The notes: generated by a model not told the origin, from the letters alone. A DNA stretch of 64,000 nucleotides from Hygrocybe punicea (GCA_963556145.1 OY744470.1:5456001-5520000); one strand, 5' to 3'; positions 1 to 12,281 are shown, numbered from the stretch's first letter. Numbers and translations: made by a program.

Positions 1-2860
1 AATGGCCAGATCATGCCTCGAGATTATCATTCACGAATTGAATAAGGACGACATCTGCGGGGTCGGAGATCTGTTCTACCTAAACAAGGACATCTCAAAT
101 GATGACGTAGAACGAGCAATGTCTGAGGCTCTCCGTTACGCCTGTCGCTTCTGGGTGGACCATATCATCGAAGTCGATTCTGCCGTAGAGCTTTTGGACA
201 AAATTGAAACATTTCTATTTCGACACCTGTTGCACTGGATTGAAGCCCTGAGTCTCATGAACATGTTGGGTGTTGCACATCGGTCATTGGTGCGTCTTGA
301 ACGGTGGTTGAGAGTAAGTTTCTTCTTTAATTGAATATCGAGCTCGTTGAACATTCACATCAGGAATTCAGCCGAGGGAGCGATGATCTAATCAACATGA
401 CGTACGATGGACAACGGTTTCTGCAAGCATTTTCCAGGCCCATCTCAGAGGGTGCCTCGCATGTCTATTCCTCCGCATTGGCATTTACACCCACGGATAC
501 CTATCTGTTCCGTGTCTATGCTGCATCTTATGCCGATAGACATCCTACTATTGTATTTGGGAAGGAACATAGATGGCCAGTTCTCATATCCGTTCTGGAA
601 GGGCATCAAGATTGGGTCCATTCTGTTGTATTCTCACCCGATGGTTCTCGACTTGCAAGCTGTTCCTCCGACAAGACTGTTGGCATTTGGAATGCCGAGA
701 GTGGTGCGCCTGTTTGTGGCCCGTTGGAAGGCCATACAAAAGGTGTCAATTCCGTTGTTTTCTCACACGATGGTTCTCGACTTGCGAGCTGCTCCAACGA
801 CAAGACTGTTCGCATTTGGAATGCCGAGAGTGGTGCGCCTGTTTGTGGTCCGTTGGAGGGGCATGAAGAAGCTGTCAATTCCATTGTTTTCTCACACGAT
901 GGTTCTCGACTTGCGAGCTGCTCCTCCGACAAAACTGTCCGCATTTGGAATGCTGACAGTGGTGAACCAGTTGGCGGCCCATTGGAGGGGCATAAAGAGG
1001 CTGTCTATTCCGTTGTTTTCGCTCGCTATGGTTCTCGACTTGCGAGCTGCTCCTCCGACAAGACTGTTCGCATTTGGGATGCCAAGAATGGTGCACCAAT
1101 TGGTGGCCCATTGGAGGGGCATGGAAAAGTGGTCAATTCCGTTGTTTTCTCACCCCATGGTTCTCGACTTGCGAGCTGCTCCGACGACAAGACTGTTCGC
1201 ATTTGGAAGGCTGAGAGTGGTGAGCCAGTTGGTGGCCCGTTGGAGGGGCATGAAGAAGCTGTCAATTCCATTGTTTTCTCACCCGATGGTTCTCGACTTG
1301 CGAGTTGCTCCGCCGATAAAACTGTCCGCATTTGGAATGCTGACAGTGGTGAACCAGTTGGCGGCCCATTGGAGGGGCATGAAGGTTCGGTCCGTTCTGT
1401 TGTTTTCTCACCCAGTGGTTCTCGTCTTGCGAGCTGCTCCGACGACAAGACTGTTCGCATTTGGAATGCCAAGAATTGTACACCAGTTGGTAGCCCGTTG
1501 GAGGGGCATGAAGAAGCTGTCAATTCCGTTGTTTTCTCACGTTATGGTTCTCGACTTGTGAGCTGCTCCAACGACAAGACTGTTCGAATTTGGAATGCCG
1601 AGAGTTGTGCACCAGTTGGTGGCCAATTGGAGGGGCATGAAGAAGCTGTCAATTCCGTTGTTTTCTCACCGGATGGTTCGCGACTTGCGAGCTGGTCGAA
1701 GGACAAGACTATTCGCATTTGGAATGCCAAGAGTGGTGCACCAGTTGGTGGCCTGTTGGAGGGGCATGAAAAAGCTGTCTATTCCGTTGTTTTCTCACCC
1801 GATGGCTCACAACTTGCGAGCTGCTCCCACGACAAGACTGTTCGCATTTGGAAGGCCGAGAGTGGTGAGCCAGTTGGTGGCCCGTTGGAGGGGCATGGAA
1901 ACGCTGTCCATTCCGTTGTTTTCTCACCCAGTGGTTCTCGTCTTGCGAGCTGCTCCTCTGACAAGACTGTTCGCATTTGGAATGCCGAGAGTGGTCTGCC
2001 TGTTTGTGGTCCGTTGGAAGGCCATGCAGAAGGTGTCAATTCTGTTGTTTTCTCACACGATGGTTCTCGACTTGCGAGCTGCTCCAACGACAAGACTGTT
2101 CGCATTTGGTATGCCGAGAGTGGTGCGCCTGTTTGTGGTCCGTTGGAAGGCCATGCAAATGGTGTCAATTCTGTTGTTTTCTCACATGATGGTTCTCAAC
2201 TTGCAAGCTGCTCCTCCGACAAGACTGTTCGCATTTGGAATGCCGAGAGTGGCGCACCAATTGTTGGCCCGTTGGAGGGGCATGAAGAAGCTGTCAATTC
2301 CGTTGTTTTCTCACACGATGGTTCTCGACTTGCGAGCTGCTCCAACGATAAGACTATTCGCCTTTGGAATGCGGAGAGTGGTGCACCAGTTGGTGGCCCG
2401 TTGGCAGGCCATAAAAATCGGGTCCATTCTGTCGTTTTCTCACCCGATGGTTCTCGACTTGCAAGTTGCTCCTATGACAACACTGTTTACATTTGGAATA
2501 CCGACAGTGGAACTGCAGTTTTCCCACCACTGATTGGGAACCTCGAGAACCTGGCTGTCCCCTTGTTTTCACACGCTACTTTGGCATCGTCGAAATCCTC
2601 GGATGGTTAGTGTTGTCCTCAAACTTTTCCTCTTGCCATTGTTGTTGACACTATGATGCCAATGCTGCCCCTCTTCAGCTTCAGAATTTGCTCCCCACCT
2701 TACCTTTCCCTCTAGCATTACAGATGATGGTTGGGTCACTACACCTACAAGAAGGCTGCTGTGGTGGCTGCCCATCCATTTTCGAAGTGAACCTTGGCCG
2801 GGGCCACGTAGCCTGGCTGTTTGTGGCCGAAATCACATGGCTCTTTTCAGCAATGTTTAA
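1..2860 (+). CDS. NWD-type (NACHT-WD40) protein, C-terminal part with 15 WD40 repeats (5' truncated by window)
   Basis: Three exons fit: the window edge to 313, 364-2605 and 2724-2860, joined in frame (phase 0, then phase 1). The first exon reads like the helical region that follows the NACHT domain in agaricomycete NWD proteins (pattern YACRFW...[10 protein letters not shown]). Next comes the [18 protein letters not shown] block that leads into the repeats. Fifteen WD40 units of 43 residues (129 bp) follow, each with [18 protein letters not shown] and DKTVRIW signatures. The last exon gives DDGWVTTP...LLWWLP, the usual closing module of this family, and ends at TAA 2858-2860. NACHT-WD40 proteins are NOD-like receptors; in ascomycetes HET-D/E members act in non-self recognition. 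The repeats are almost identical at DNA level, as in HET-E. The NTPase domain lies outside the window, so whether the gene is intact is unknown. Confidence 0.9.
364..2560 (+). repeat. 129-bp coding tandem repeat (15 WD40 units)
   Basis: Fifteen consecutive 129-bp units starting near 595 encode the WD40 blades. Many neighbouring units differ by only a few bases, mostly at surface-facing codons such as the residues after LEGH and around ESG-PV. Confidence 0.9.
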
Positions 2861-3692
2861 TTCGATTGATATCTATGTCAAATTTTCTAATCACACAGGC
2901 CACTTTTGAATCGTTTGAAGATGAGATAGGAAGCGCGAGACAGCGACACGGTCCGGGGAAATAATAATTGAGTTTTTCATATTTTACAAAAAGAACCATA
3001 CAAGGCTATACAGTGGGAGTGGTGGGTGGGAGAAGGGGTGTCAAGAGAGCTGCGATGCCCGAAAGAAGCCATAGCAGCATTCCAGTGGTGCCACCGCCCT
3101 CACTTGCAACAGCATCTCGACAACATTCAAGCCATTGGCCGCTGGGCTTCTAAGACTTTCTGCATTTATATGATATTATATCTGTCATCATCCTGTCCTC
3201 GGAGTCCTTGCCATGCATCTTGCCCCCCGGGCCTCTTTTTAATTTTTTGGTTTCATTTTACTTCCTGTCCCATCACCTTGCTTCTATGGAATTGCTATAT
3301 ATGGCTTCGTAGCGGAACCGGGTTTTGAAAAATCCGTCATTTGAAGGGTTTTCAGATGCGTTTTCCTGCGTTCTGAGACCCAGGGTTTTCCAAACCGGAA
3401 GTGGGAAAAAATGCAGGGATTTCCTTCTTGACACCCAGGGATTTCACCCTGACATCGACAATTTAGATGTATGAGGTTGAATTGCACGTAACGGTCACCA
3501 AGATCGCGAATACAATTTTTTTCACAGAAGAACTACAGACAGAATATACCAGTACAGAACGACTTGACTACTCGTACAATTCGAAAGACACTCGTCGTAC
3601 AACTTGAAAGACGCTCATACAACCTGAAGGCATGGCAACAATCCTGTAAACGAGTCAATGCGCCATCGTGAGGTCAGAGTGTAGCAGATGTA
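2861..3692. other. intergenic, no gene seen
   Basis: The tail-to-tail interval between the WD40 gene (+) and the XPG-like gene (-). No coding exon with family resemblance was found on either strand; it should hold both 3' untranslated regions. Confidence 0.6.
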
Positions 3693-5634
3693 TTACACAC
3701 AGTCATCCGCTTCATCATCTGTGAGATCAATCACAATCCGCGGATGAGAGGTAGATGCCGAACTTGAGCTGGCAATTTGGGGATGAGCCGAGCTTGAGCT
3801 TGCAGTTGGAAAATTTTGAAGACGCTGATGAGGCGAGTGGCGTAAGACATCGAAAATCTGTGGGCTAAGAAAAGCTAAAATCAGTCAATATGCTACGTAC
3901 CGGCTGAGGAAGTATTGGGTAATGATCCAAACGTGGTGCGTCGTAGTCCAAAGGCAGGGTGTGGCGATTGGATCGTTTGTGAGATTGAGTATAATCTGCA
4001 ACCATATCAGGCAGCGCATTCTCCAGGATTGGTGCTGGGACCCAGGCAGAGCGTGTAGGTCCAGCTCTGCCAGATAGTTTGGATGTGCAAATCGTCCTAA
4101 GAGCAGAGTTTGCGATAACGGAGAGAGCCATGGTTGAATATTCAATGCGGTAGAATTTGAGGGTTGGTGCTTCAGCTGATCCATCCTTCGACAAACGAAT
4201 TCGGCGGATGGACGACAGTCCAAAGTGAGGCTGAGGGTCAGGTTTTGATACCTGTGGTTCTTGATACTCCTTGTGTCCGTCAATCAGAACCTGGCTGTTA
4301 TCAAAAAGTGACTCACATGGCGGCAGAGCATTTGAATGCACACGCCATCCCATAGAATATTGTCAAAACGGTTGGCAACTCCTACCGTACTTTGCCAGCC
4401 AAAGCGCTGCTCGCAGATAGCAGCTAATTTTGCAATGTTAGGTTGCCTTGTGCTCGGTTGGGTGAGATCTGGGCCTGCTCCATTTTTCGACCATGATGTC
4501 AATGGGTTGGTATAGCAGATGAGATGGTGATGTTTTGGGAATGTATCAGGAATCTGTGTTGCCAATGAATGGCATTTGCGAGAGAAATAACCATGTGCAT
4601 TTGATGAGAGCTCCATACGCAAACTCTCTCTCCAGCCTGGGAGAAACTGGCCTAACTGCTTTGGCGAAAGAGTGAGTGCAGCATTCAACAATGAGTCTCC
4701 AAAGCCAGCACGAGCAAGGCCATGGGAAATTGTGACCCCAAAGTTCTTGAGACCCGTCTAAAACAAGCGCTCAGTTCATATCACATGGAAATCAGCGGAC
4801 GACACACAAGATCATAATCACCGCCACTAAGCAGTGCAACAAGGACCATTCCACCTTGCGTGAGTGAAACTTGAGGTATTTTCTTGATCGTAGGCAACAT
4901 GTAAACGGTCACCAAATCACTTGCAGTCTTCCGCCTGGCTGAAGGTTGTGAGAGATGTAATTAGTCAGATTTTAGTCGCTGCTTACCATCGTATAACATG
5001 TGTTGCTCCAAATACGAAGGCATCGCTATCTTCGGTGATGATAGCATCAACGATAAATGCTTTGTTAAGACAGGCCAATTCGGCCTCAGCTTCCCCAGGA
5101 GCCTCCACAGGCAATTAGACAAGAAAAAAAATCAAAATGGAATATAAATATATACGGTGTAGTAGTCAAAACCGAATGCTTTGAGAAGTTCTTGGAATGG
5201 ACCAGTGAGCCAATTAGGTTTTGTAATCACCTGGATTCTGCGCTTCGTGGAAGGCCAACCAGGTCCATCAAAGACAAAAAGTGGAGTTACAGGACATTGA
5301 AGAAGACGTGCAAGTTTGAAGAAAATGATGCGAAGCTCTGGGTTTTCACCTGCTTGAGCATGTCCGGTGCGGAATGCGAACTGTGCCTGAGAGATCCAAA
5401 TACTTGTGGAGAATAGTTAGATACTACTACGTGTAATCACTGTGAGCAACATACCTTGCATCAATGCCAACGACAAGAGTTCGCAAGCCATGTCTGTTAC
5501 ACATGAATCCCTCAGAGACACTGAGTTCAGTAAATGACCGCTCTTGCGCAGCAGGCTGCAGGATCTGCAAGACAATTAAATAGCACCAATATATCATGAG
5601 AACGGCATACATTCCACAGTCCCTTGACTCCCAT
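3693..5634 (-). CDS. XPG/Rad2-like PIN-domain nuclease (fungal GEN1/FEN-like family)
   Basis: Eight exons (complement): 5611-5634, 5455-5564, 5156-5402, 4987-5102, 4808-4919, 4317-4757, 3901-4251, 3693-3857, giving 521 residues. Every splice pair is GT-AG and every junction keeps frame. The N-terminus MGVKGLWN starts the XPG-N region; VVGIDASIW (D43) and [13 protein letters not shown] (D90) supply the first acidic residues. [13 protein letters not shown] (E131, E133, E135) and [11 protein letters not shown] (E151, D152, D154) form the XPG-I region, and LLSGGDYD (D200, D202) opens the helix-hairpin-helix part. All expected metal-binding acids are present, so structure-specific 5' flap or junction cleavage is plausible. 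The C-terminal ~300 residues are lineage-specific and end in [13 protein letters not shown], a possible SUMO-interacting motif. Large families of such proteins occur in agarics; the exact substrate is unknown. Confidence 0.88.
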
Positions 5635-5906
5635 TGCAAGAGGAGAGCAAGGCCCCTATTGTGTCTAATGTATACGTGTTATCTATGTCTCACTTGCAGC
5701 ATTTCCAAATTTATTTACATGCTGGTTGTCCGTTCCCTCAAGACGCAACTGAATGCCAGAGTGTACAACAATGGAAACAGTGTGATTGCGAAGAGAAAAG
5801 TACAAAATGAAATATGGAATGCACATTGGAAGTACAAGTGATCGGCTTCAAGGGTTCTATTCGGAACTGGAACTGAATCCATTGCTCAGTCATTGGCAAC
5901 CTCCTC

Positions 5907-8900
5907 ATGTCAACATTCGAACCCACCGTGGTGCTTAGTATCATAAAAAACTCCATTGCCACATCGGTCAAAGAAAGAAAAGAGCTTGAGCTGAAATGGA
6001 AATCTTCCGTTGGTCAATTTGCTTTTGTGGTGATATCCGATTGACATACATTTTACGCCAGGTGGACACGCGGGTCAGGGCCTGGATAAAGCATCGCAGT
6101 GCCGTATCTCGAAATCAATCGGCAATTGAAAAGCAGTTAGAGTGGGAAGCACATGTCGTGGAATATGTTGGCTTCATCTATAAACTGACGAAGTGCCATG
6201 GGAATGCAAAAAAAGGATCCCTACCTCCGGGCCTGCCTAATAATATCCCATTCCTGGGTCCTCGTTTCCTTCCACCATCATACCGGCACATTCGCAAGCG
6301 TCAGCCTGTAGCCATAATTCAACCCGAGACAGCCTACCTCAAACCATTCAACATCATCCATCCCCTTTACCATGACGATATCAGTACATGTCCTCAATGC
6401 AACTCAACTGATACACAGTGGGATGGATGGACCACAACTGGACATCGCGAGATCCATGGCATCCGAGAAGAGGAAACCGCGTTGGGCTATCAGCTTATCT
6501 GCAAAAACTGCGAGAGTTTGTACTCACACAAAAAAGGTAGTGCTTTGCCGGACAAAGAAGGAACCTATTGTTTTGCTACAACAAACCCAGCTTTTTGGAG
6601 AAAATGGGAGCTCTGGGCTGTTCCTCGTGAGTGTAAACATTTCGGATAATGGATAGACTCACAATGGTTTCCAGGCGATGTTCCTTACTTCTTTAAGCGC
6701 TGTGCTGTCACTCATGAGCTCTTTGACCTGATAATCGAGTTACGACCATCCTCAACATCAGGGGGACTTGCGGAAAATATCATGCGCAAGTGATGATTAT
6801 TGAGTTGCTTGATTTGTTACTGAAAAGACGGATGTAGAACTTCACCTTCTCGAATACAAGAAGAGAATGTTCGAGTACTTACAGAACTTCCAAAACCAAC
6901 AGATCGCACCCTTGCAGCCAAATCCATTGACGATGTTCTCTGGCCCATTCAATCGTGAAGGCTATGCCGATAATAGCATCACCGATGATCTTATAACCGA
7001 TATCTTCCTCACTTTCCATGAGCAAACACGTAAGAGAGAGTCCGAAGAATACCTCCGGACATTAACAGGTCAGTCACTATTTTATTGCTATTAGACAGGT
7101 CCACTTACACCGAACCATCTATCAGCGAAAATTATATCACTTGATAACACATTCCGTGTAGCCAACAAGGCCACCATTGTTGACAAGCAGAAAAGACGTA
7201 CTAAAGTGATGAAAGGGGGTGTTCTCAGTGCACTGAATGAGGAGGGTCAGACCATGGCCTGGGTATGTTGTAACATGTCGCTGCATGCAAAATTAATTGG
7301 AAATCTTGGTCAGCGCATGGGCCAGACTGCCGCTGCAGATGAAATAACAGAACTACTTAGTGGTTATAGTCGACGTTGCAAAGAACTTGGTGTTCCAATG
7401 CCGGAAATGGCCATCGTTGACAATTGCTGCCATGTTCGGAATGCTATCTTGAAGGCATGCCCCCAAATACATGTTGCTCTTGATGTCTATCACTTCTTGA
7501 TGAGGTATGTGTCAAGGATAAAAAGTGAATGATCTGCGGTGCAATTGAGTGCTGGACACACACAATTGTTCCGCAGATCTTCAGAAAAGATCTGCACTTG
7601 GAATCACACTCACCTTGTAACTAGGTATCTTATTGTGATCATCAATGGCGTCAAGAATCCCTATAGGAGCATGGTTGCTAAGGATATCACTGAATCAATT
7701 CTAAAAGTCAGAGCTGGGAAGGAGGGTCATGCTATCTATTGGGATAAGGAAGAACAGATAACGAGATTGCAAACCGCATATGATAAATGGGTGGAGAAGG
7801 GGAATGTGTGGTCTGCGGCTGCTTCTAAGGTCAGTTGTGCTGTAAATGATCAGCATTGACGGTTGATAGCTAACAAGTGCAAGAAGGTACATGCGGAGCA
7901 AATGCGTCATGTACAGAAAGGGTGCTTGGTGAGGACGCGCAATGACATTGCCGCAGACGGAAGCCGAGTCGAAGGGTCCCATAAAGGGTGGAATTCAATT
8001 CAGCGATCATTTGCAAGCGGCCTTGAATTGTTTTGTGCACTGGCTCACGACTTCGTGTTGCGCCGAAACATCCGTATCGCGTCAGCCCTCACTGAACCTA
8101 CACCGTTTATCAAGTCAACATTTGGATCTCATCATATACATTTGACGAATCAAATCGCTATCCTGTGGAACAGACTCATAAAAACTGAACGCTCGAAAAG
8201 CAACAAGACAAACCTTCAACTTCTTCCGGAGATGAGGTTTGCAAATAGTGACGAAACATTTGGCTTGGTGGTCTCAAGGCATACAGAAACATTCGGCGGT
8301 CTTCTGGAGATTAATCATGAAGAGAATGGTGATTTGGAGCGGCTCCTCCACATACCTTTACAAGATGATTCGGATGCCAATACAGTCCTCCAAAGTCTCG
8401 GAATTGATCCTATACTTCGCTTTCAGCCTCTGCAGTCCAGTGTCCATCAATCAAATGTGGAAAATCCGACACAGACCTCAAGTGCTGGCAAATTTGGCAA
8501 GGTATGTGCTTGATAACGCTGATGGACTGAACCTTAACTTGGGGACAAAGGACACAAGCAAGACGTGGCAGGAAGGAAGCAATGGAGAGAAGGTTGACGG
8601 AGGGGGGACAGCGAATCAGGGTGATGGGGTTGTTGATAACAATCGCGGCCAAATATCGCACATGCAGGCAGAAGTAGTAATGGTTACAGACCCTGAGATT
8701 TCGGGGCTCCAATGTCAACGTACCACTTCAGCATCCATTGTGAGTCTCAATGATTCTAACTGAATGCACTTACTAGATACTTGTAGGTTGATGGTAACAA
8801 TGCCGCCACCACCCCAAAGCGGAAACACAACCAATCTTCGACTGATGGCACTGAATATTCTGTCACAAAACGAATGTGCACACAAGAACTGAGGGCCGCT

Positions 8901-10101
8901 TCACCGGTAGATCAATTCTATCTGTTCATGTATCAGGGCATCGATAACAATATTGAAAAATAGATGCCAGGCCAATCACTTGGCCTGGATGTCTATTTCA
9001 AATCCCAGCACCCACCGGTTTACCGTGGAGCCCCTTCTCCAGCTGGCCTCCCTTCTGAAAATCCTGGTCAAACTATGCCAGTAACCAAGCTTTGCTTGCC
9101 CCTCGTACTGCCAGATCAACAGAACCTCACTCGATCAGAACGCTTATTCTCGATTGCCACACGAACTGACATCCGATCGATGTCAATCAAGGACGACAAA
9201 GAATTTTATCTGTTCATGGATATGCGTCTCGAAAATCGCTGGGTATCATTCAACATGACCTCTCAAAAATGGGTAGCCGCAACTCAAAAATACAACGAAT
9301 GTTTGGAGGCAGCGAATGCCAAAAATAACCATCTTACTATTAAGAAAAACCCTCGTGCGCTCGTCGATCTCCTTAGTGACATGGAAACAAAAATTTCCGA
9401 CCGAATTTTGAAGAACAATTACACATGTACGTTCTCTCTGACCTTTCCTCAGTGAATTCTTTGTTCCTGACATTTCTCGCGATCATTCAGCTACCAGGAG
9501 CAAGACTGAAACATTTTGGAGAAGGCATTGTGGTGCGATCCCTCTAGTCAAGGTGGAAAAAGGAAAATCAGTACGTATCACTTGTTGCTAGACTATCAAC
9601 GCTTCGCATAACATTATGAACCACCAGAGAAGGGCTGCAATTTGCACTCGATGTCGAACAATTATGTACCCTGGTCCGACAGGTTCTCCGGAGAACCATA
9701 AGAAAGGCTACTGTTCCGACGGAGTTAAACAGGTGATGAAGACGGACCAAGTACCTGAGTGGCCCCAGCCTCAAGGCATTTTTGAGCTTGGGACGACATT
9801 CAATCCAATGGTATTCTTGGCCACCCTCCGTGAGGTTTACGACGTGTTTGTGATACGAGGAGATGATGGCGGGGACCTCACAATGGAGTACGCAGCATTC
9901 GCAAAGCTTATCCAGAGCCGCACGATCACCATTCCCGATGGCCGGTGCTTGTTCAAGCTTTTTGTCGACCTCAACACACCCTGCTCAACTCCGTCGGAGA
10001 TACTTGTTGAATACGCTGGATCACGCTACTTGCAAATGGACTGTCTTCGTGCCGACAACCAGCCTCTTCATGGTAATGAGTCTGGCTCATTATCCGTTTG
10101 A
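5907..10101 (+). CDS. CxC5-type, KDZ-associated transposase-like protein (13 exons)
   Basis: Exons: 5907-6008, 6062-6626, 6675-6785, 6838-7068, 7126-7262, 7314-7504, 7625-7829, 7887-8501, 8551-8739, 8787-8906, 8964-9426, 9491-9570, 9628-10101; about 1160 residues. A cysteine cluster (CPQC near 144 and CKNC near 181, with TGHREIHGIREEETALGYQL between) resembles the CxC5 cluster described with KDZ (Kyakuja-Dileera-Zisupton) transposases. The centre shows a DDE-like pattern: SLDNTFRVANKA (D343), MAIVDNCCHVRNA (D418) with DVYHFLMR, and DGSRVEGSHKGWN (E543). A C-terminal cysteine cluster follows (CTRC near 1009, YCSDG near 1032). The intron at 6786-6837 is GC-AG. The exon 1 start, the exon 10-11 junction (weak donor GTAGAT) and the last exon are the least certain; a 3' intron at 10071 could replace the final residues. 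No terminal inverted repeats were seen around it, so it may be domesticated. Confidence 0.75.
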
Positions 10102-11317
10102 ATCCTTCCTTGAAAACTTTTTCAACTACAGTTATAGCTAATTTTCTCTGCCCTTGCCTGGTTGCGCGGCTCTCGTTCACCTTATTTCACTTGTTTGTGG
10201 TTTTATAGACAACTACTTACTATAGTTTGTGAAAGACAACTAGTGCACGTCTTCACAAACTAGTACACGTAGTACGCGTAGTTTTTCTCGACAAAAAAAA
10301 TGTACTTTCTCACGTGGTTGTGGGTCTCCCTTCGGTCATTTCGGTCTGCCTTGGGTCCTTCGGTCATCTCGGTCAAGTCTCGGTCTTAGGACGGTCTTAA
10401 GATAACCCTTCTTATGGCGGGGTTGCCCGGGTTTTGCTGATGAGTAATCACATGACTTTATGCCAATGAGAGGACAATTTACAGACATTCCGATGTGACT
10501 CGGAGCTGCTATTCTTTTCCATCCCAGTCCAGGCAGCGCCTCCTCAGTCGCTTCAATATGCCTCCGAGTCTCCACAGAAGTTCCCTCAAGTTGAACTTAG
10601 GCGCGCCCCGTTCATCTCGGCGCGCATCGCCTTTATGTTCTCACTGGGATGAGTCACCCATCAATCTTGTTTGTGGTCGAGACACTCCCTCAGACCGTAT
10701 GGTGTCATCTTCCGACATATCTGAGTGATCTGATAAGAACTGGTGGCTTAAACGTTGTCGCCGAGAACACATCAACGTCCATTGCAATCATGGCTGATTG
10801 TCGATAAGTAAGCGCTAATGAACGTGACGACTCGGAGCTTCTGTACTGACGGAGTGCAGTGCATAACAGGGTCCCCAGTATTACAGCATTACTTTGGCAT
10901 ACCTTCTCGTTATAGCATGGGTGTTCAAGTTGGCGCTTGAACACATCAACGTCCATTGCAATCATGGCTGATTGTCGATAAGCGTTAACAGTAAGCGCTA
11001 ATGAACGTGACGATTAGGAGCTTCTGTACTGACGGAGTGCAGTGTATAACAGGGTCCCCAGTATTACAGCATTACTTTGGCATACCTTCTCGTTATAGCA
11101 TGGGTGTTCAAGTTGGCGCTTGGTGAACATGGTCTCATGATCAGTCCCGGTTGAACGGCTTTACAGATGAGAAGATAAAGAAGAAGCCAACAAACAGGTC
11201 ATTGGCGCACCTTATCTCTTGCATTATTATATAAAGTGAGTCCGAATGGTTATAATAACTCGTTCTCCTCTCCATAACCAACTATCAACACTTTCACATT
11301 CTCCTCATTGTACAAAC
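10102..11317. other. intergenic with TATA box for the downstream gene
   Basis: No gene was recognised. An inverted repeat around TAGTTTGTGAAAGAC (10224-10262) could fold in the 3' UTR of the preceding gene. A TATATAA box at 11228-11234 lies about 85 bp before the ATG at 11318. A 174-bp tandem duplication is listed separately. Confidence 0.55.
10765..11121. repeat. tandem duplication, ~174-bp unit, two copies
   Basis: Copy 1 (10765-10938) and copy 2 (10939-11121) both start GAACACATCAACGTCC and end at GTTCAAGTTGGCGCTT. Copy 2 carries a 9-bp insertion near GATAAGCG. The rest is nearly identical, with a few substitutions (for example GACTCGGAG versus GATTAGGAG). Confidence 0.9.
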
Positions 11318-11924
11318 ATGTCAGAGCAAAACGTGACGGTCTCTTTGCCGAAAAATCATGTCGCCGTGATATCGGGCGTGAGTTCCAACCTGGTCGAACG
11401 TGAAGGCGCTTACCTGAACTCCTTTCCGCCGAACCTCTACAGACCGCCACGGCGGGTTGGACGCAAGATGTCAAAATCAAACTCCAGAAGACTGATGACA
11501 CCGATATCCAAGAATTCACATTGCAGGGATTAAATGTCCCTCTTGCGGTCACCGAGGGAGGATCAGGCTTCGCTGGTCAAGAGGCCATTGTGATTGATCC
11601 AGTCTCCGACAACGACAGGCAACTTGAGATCATTTTCAAGGCGATCAAGACAAACACAACAACTCCCGTCAATATCACGGGATTTTATTCCGATACGGTG
11701 GGCGAAAGACATTTATTTGATGGCTAGGTCCGCACTATAACTTATGAACAATTTCTAAAGCATACTCCTAAAGACTTCGTGACTACCTACACCGTAAGTT
11801 ATCGTTGAATTTTTTTTTCATGAGCATTATTGATAAACTCGGCAATTCTCAGTATTGGACTGAGGATGGGGGTGACTCCGACTACCACGATACCACTCTT
11901 GTCGTATCTGTGATCAAAACGTGA
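11318..11924 (+). pseudogene. small acidic-motif protein, possibly lectin-like, with in-frame TAG
   Basis: Exon 1 (11318-11377) and exon 2 (from 11443) join in frame to give MSEQNVTVSLPKNHVAVISG followed by TATAGWTQDVKIKLQ. TAG at 11725-11727 ends a 114-residue product. The same frame continues past it (VRTITYEQFLKHTPKDFVTT), splices at GTAAGT 11794 to AG 11852, and ends at TGA 11922-11924 with YWTEDGGDSDYHDTTLVVSV. That acidic EDGGD-DY-DT pattern is like the calcium-binding loop of PA-IIL-type lectins and related beta-sandwich proteins, so the original gene probably extended to it. The TAG could be a CAG-to-TAG change, an unrecognised intron, or a sequencing error. There is no signal peptide, so it is probably cytosolic. 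The start has a TATA box about 85 bp upstream. Confidence 0.55.
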
Positions 11925-12281
11925 TTGCCACACCTATACTCCGGTTTGACACTAAACTGACGCCCTACGACTTGCAGTACGAAGTGATCAACTGTCGGAG
12001 GCATCAAGTGTTCTTGTTCTTGTTCTGTACAGTATCGCAATGGCTTGTACATGTATGTAGTCAGATTGTCTTCTAAGAGTTTCCAGATATGTGGATACGC
12101 TTCATGAACTGTGTGAGACTGTGGGTCACCTATACAAATCAAGTCCAACTACGCTGATCCATCGAGCCAAAGCAATAGATTCTGTATGAAAAATAAGAGA
12201 CTTCAAGCACGTGCCAACTTGTACATAGATACTCATCGGCAGAACCTTCAACACCTCTTATTGTCCCTCACAGCAAGTACG
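11925..12281. other. intergenic, no gene seen
   Basis: Convergent 3' ends of the preceding (+) and following (-) genes; no recognisable coding exon. Confidence 0.55.

Noticed and set aside
407..2533. Alternative long frames on both strands within the WD40 gene
   Set aside because: Shadow frames produced by the 129-bp repeat; the WD40 reading explains the sequence.
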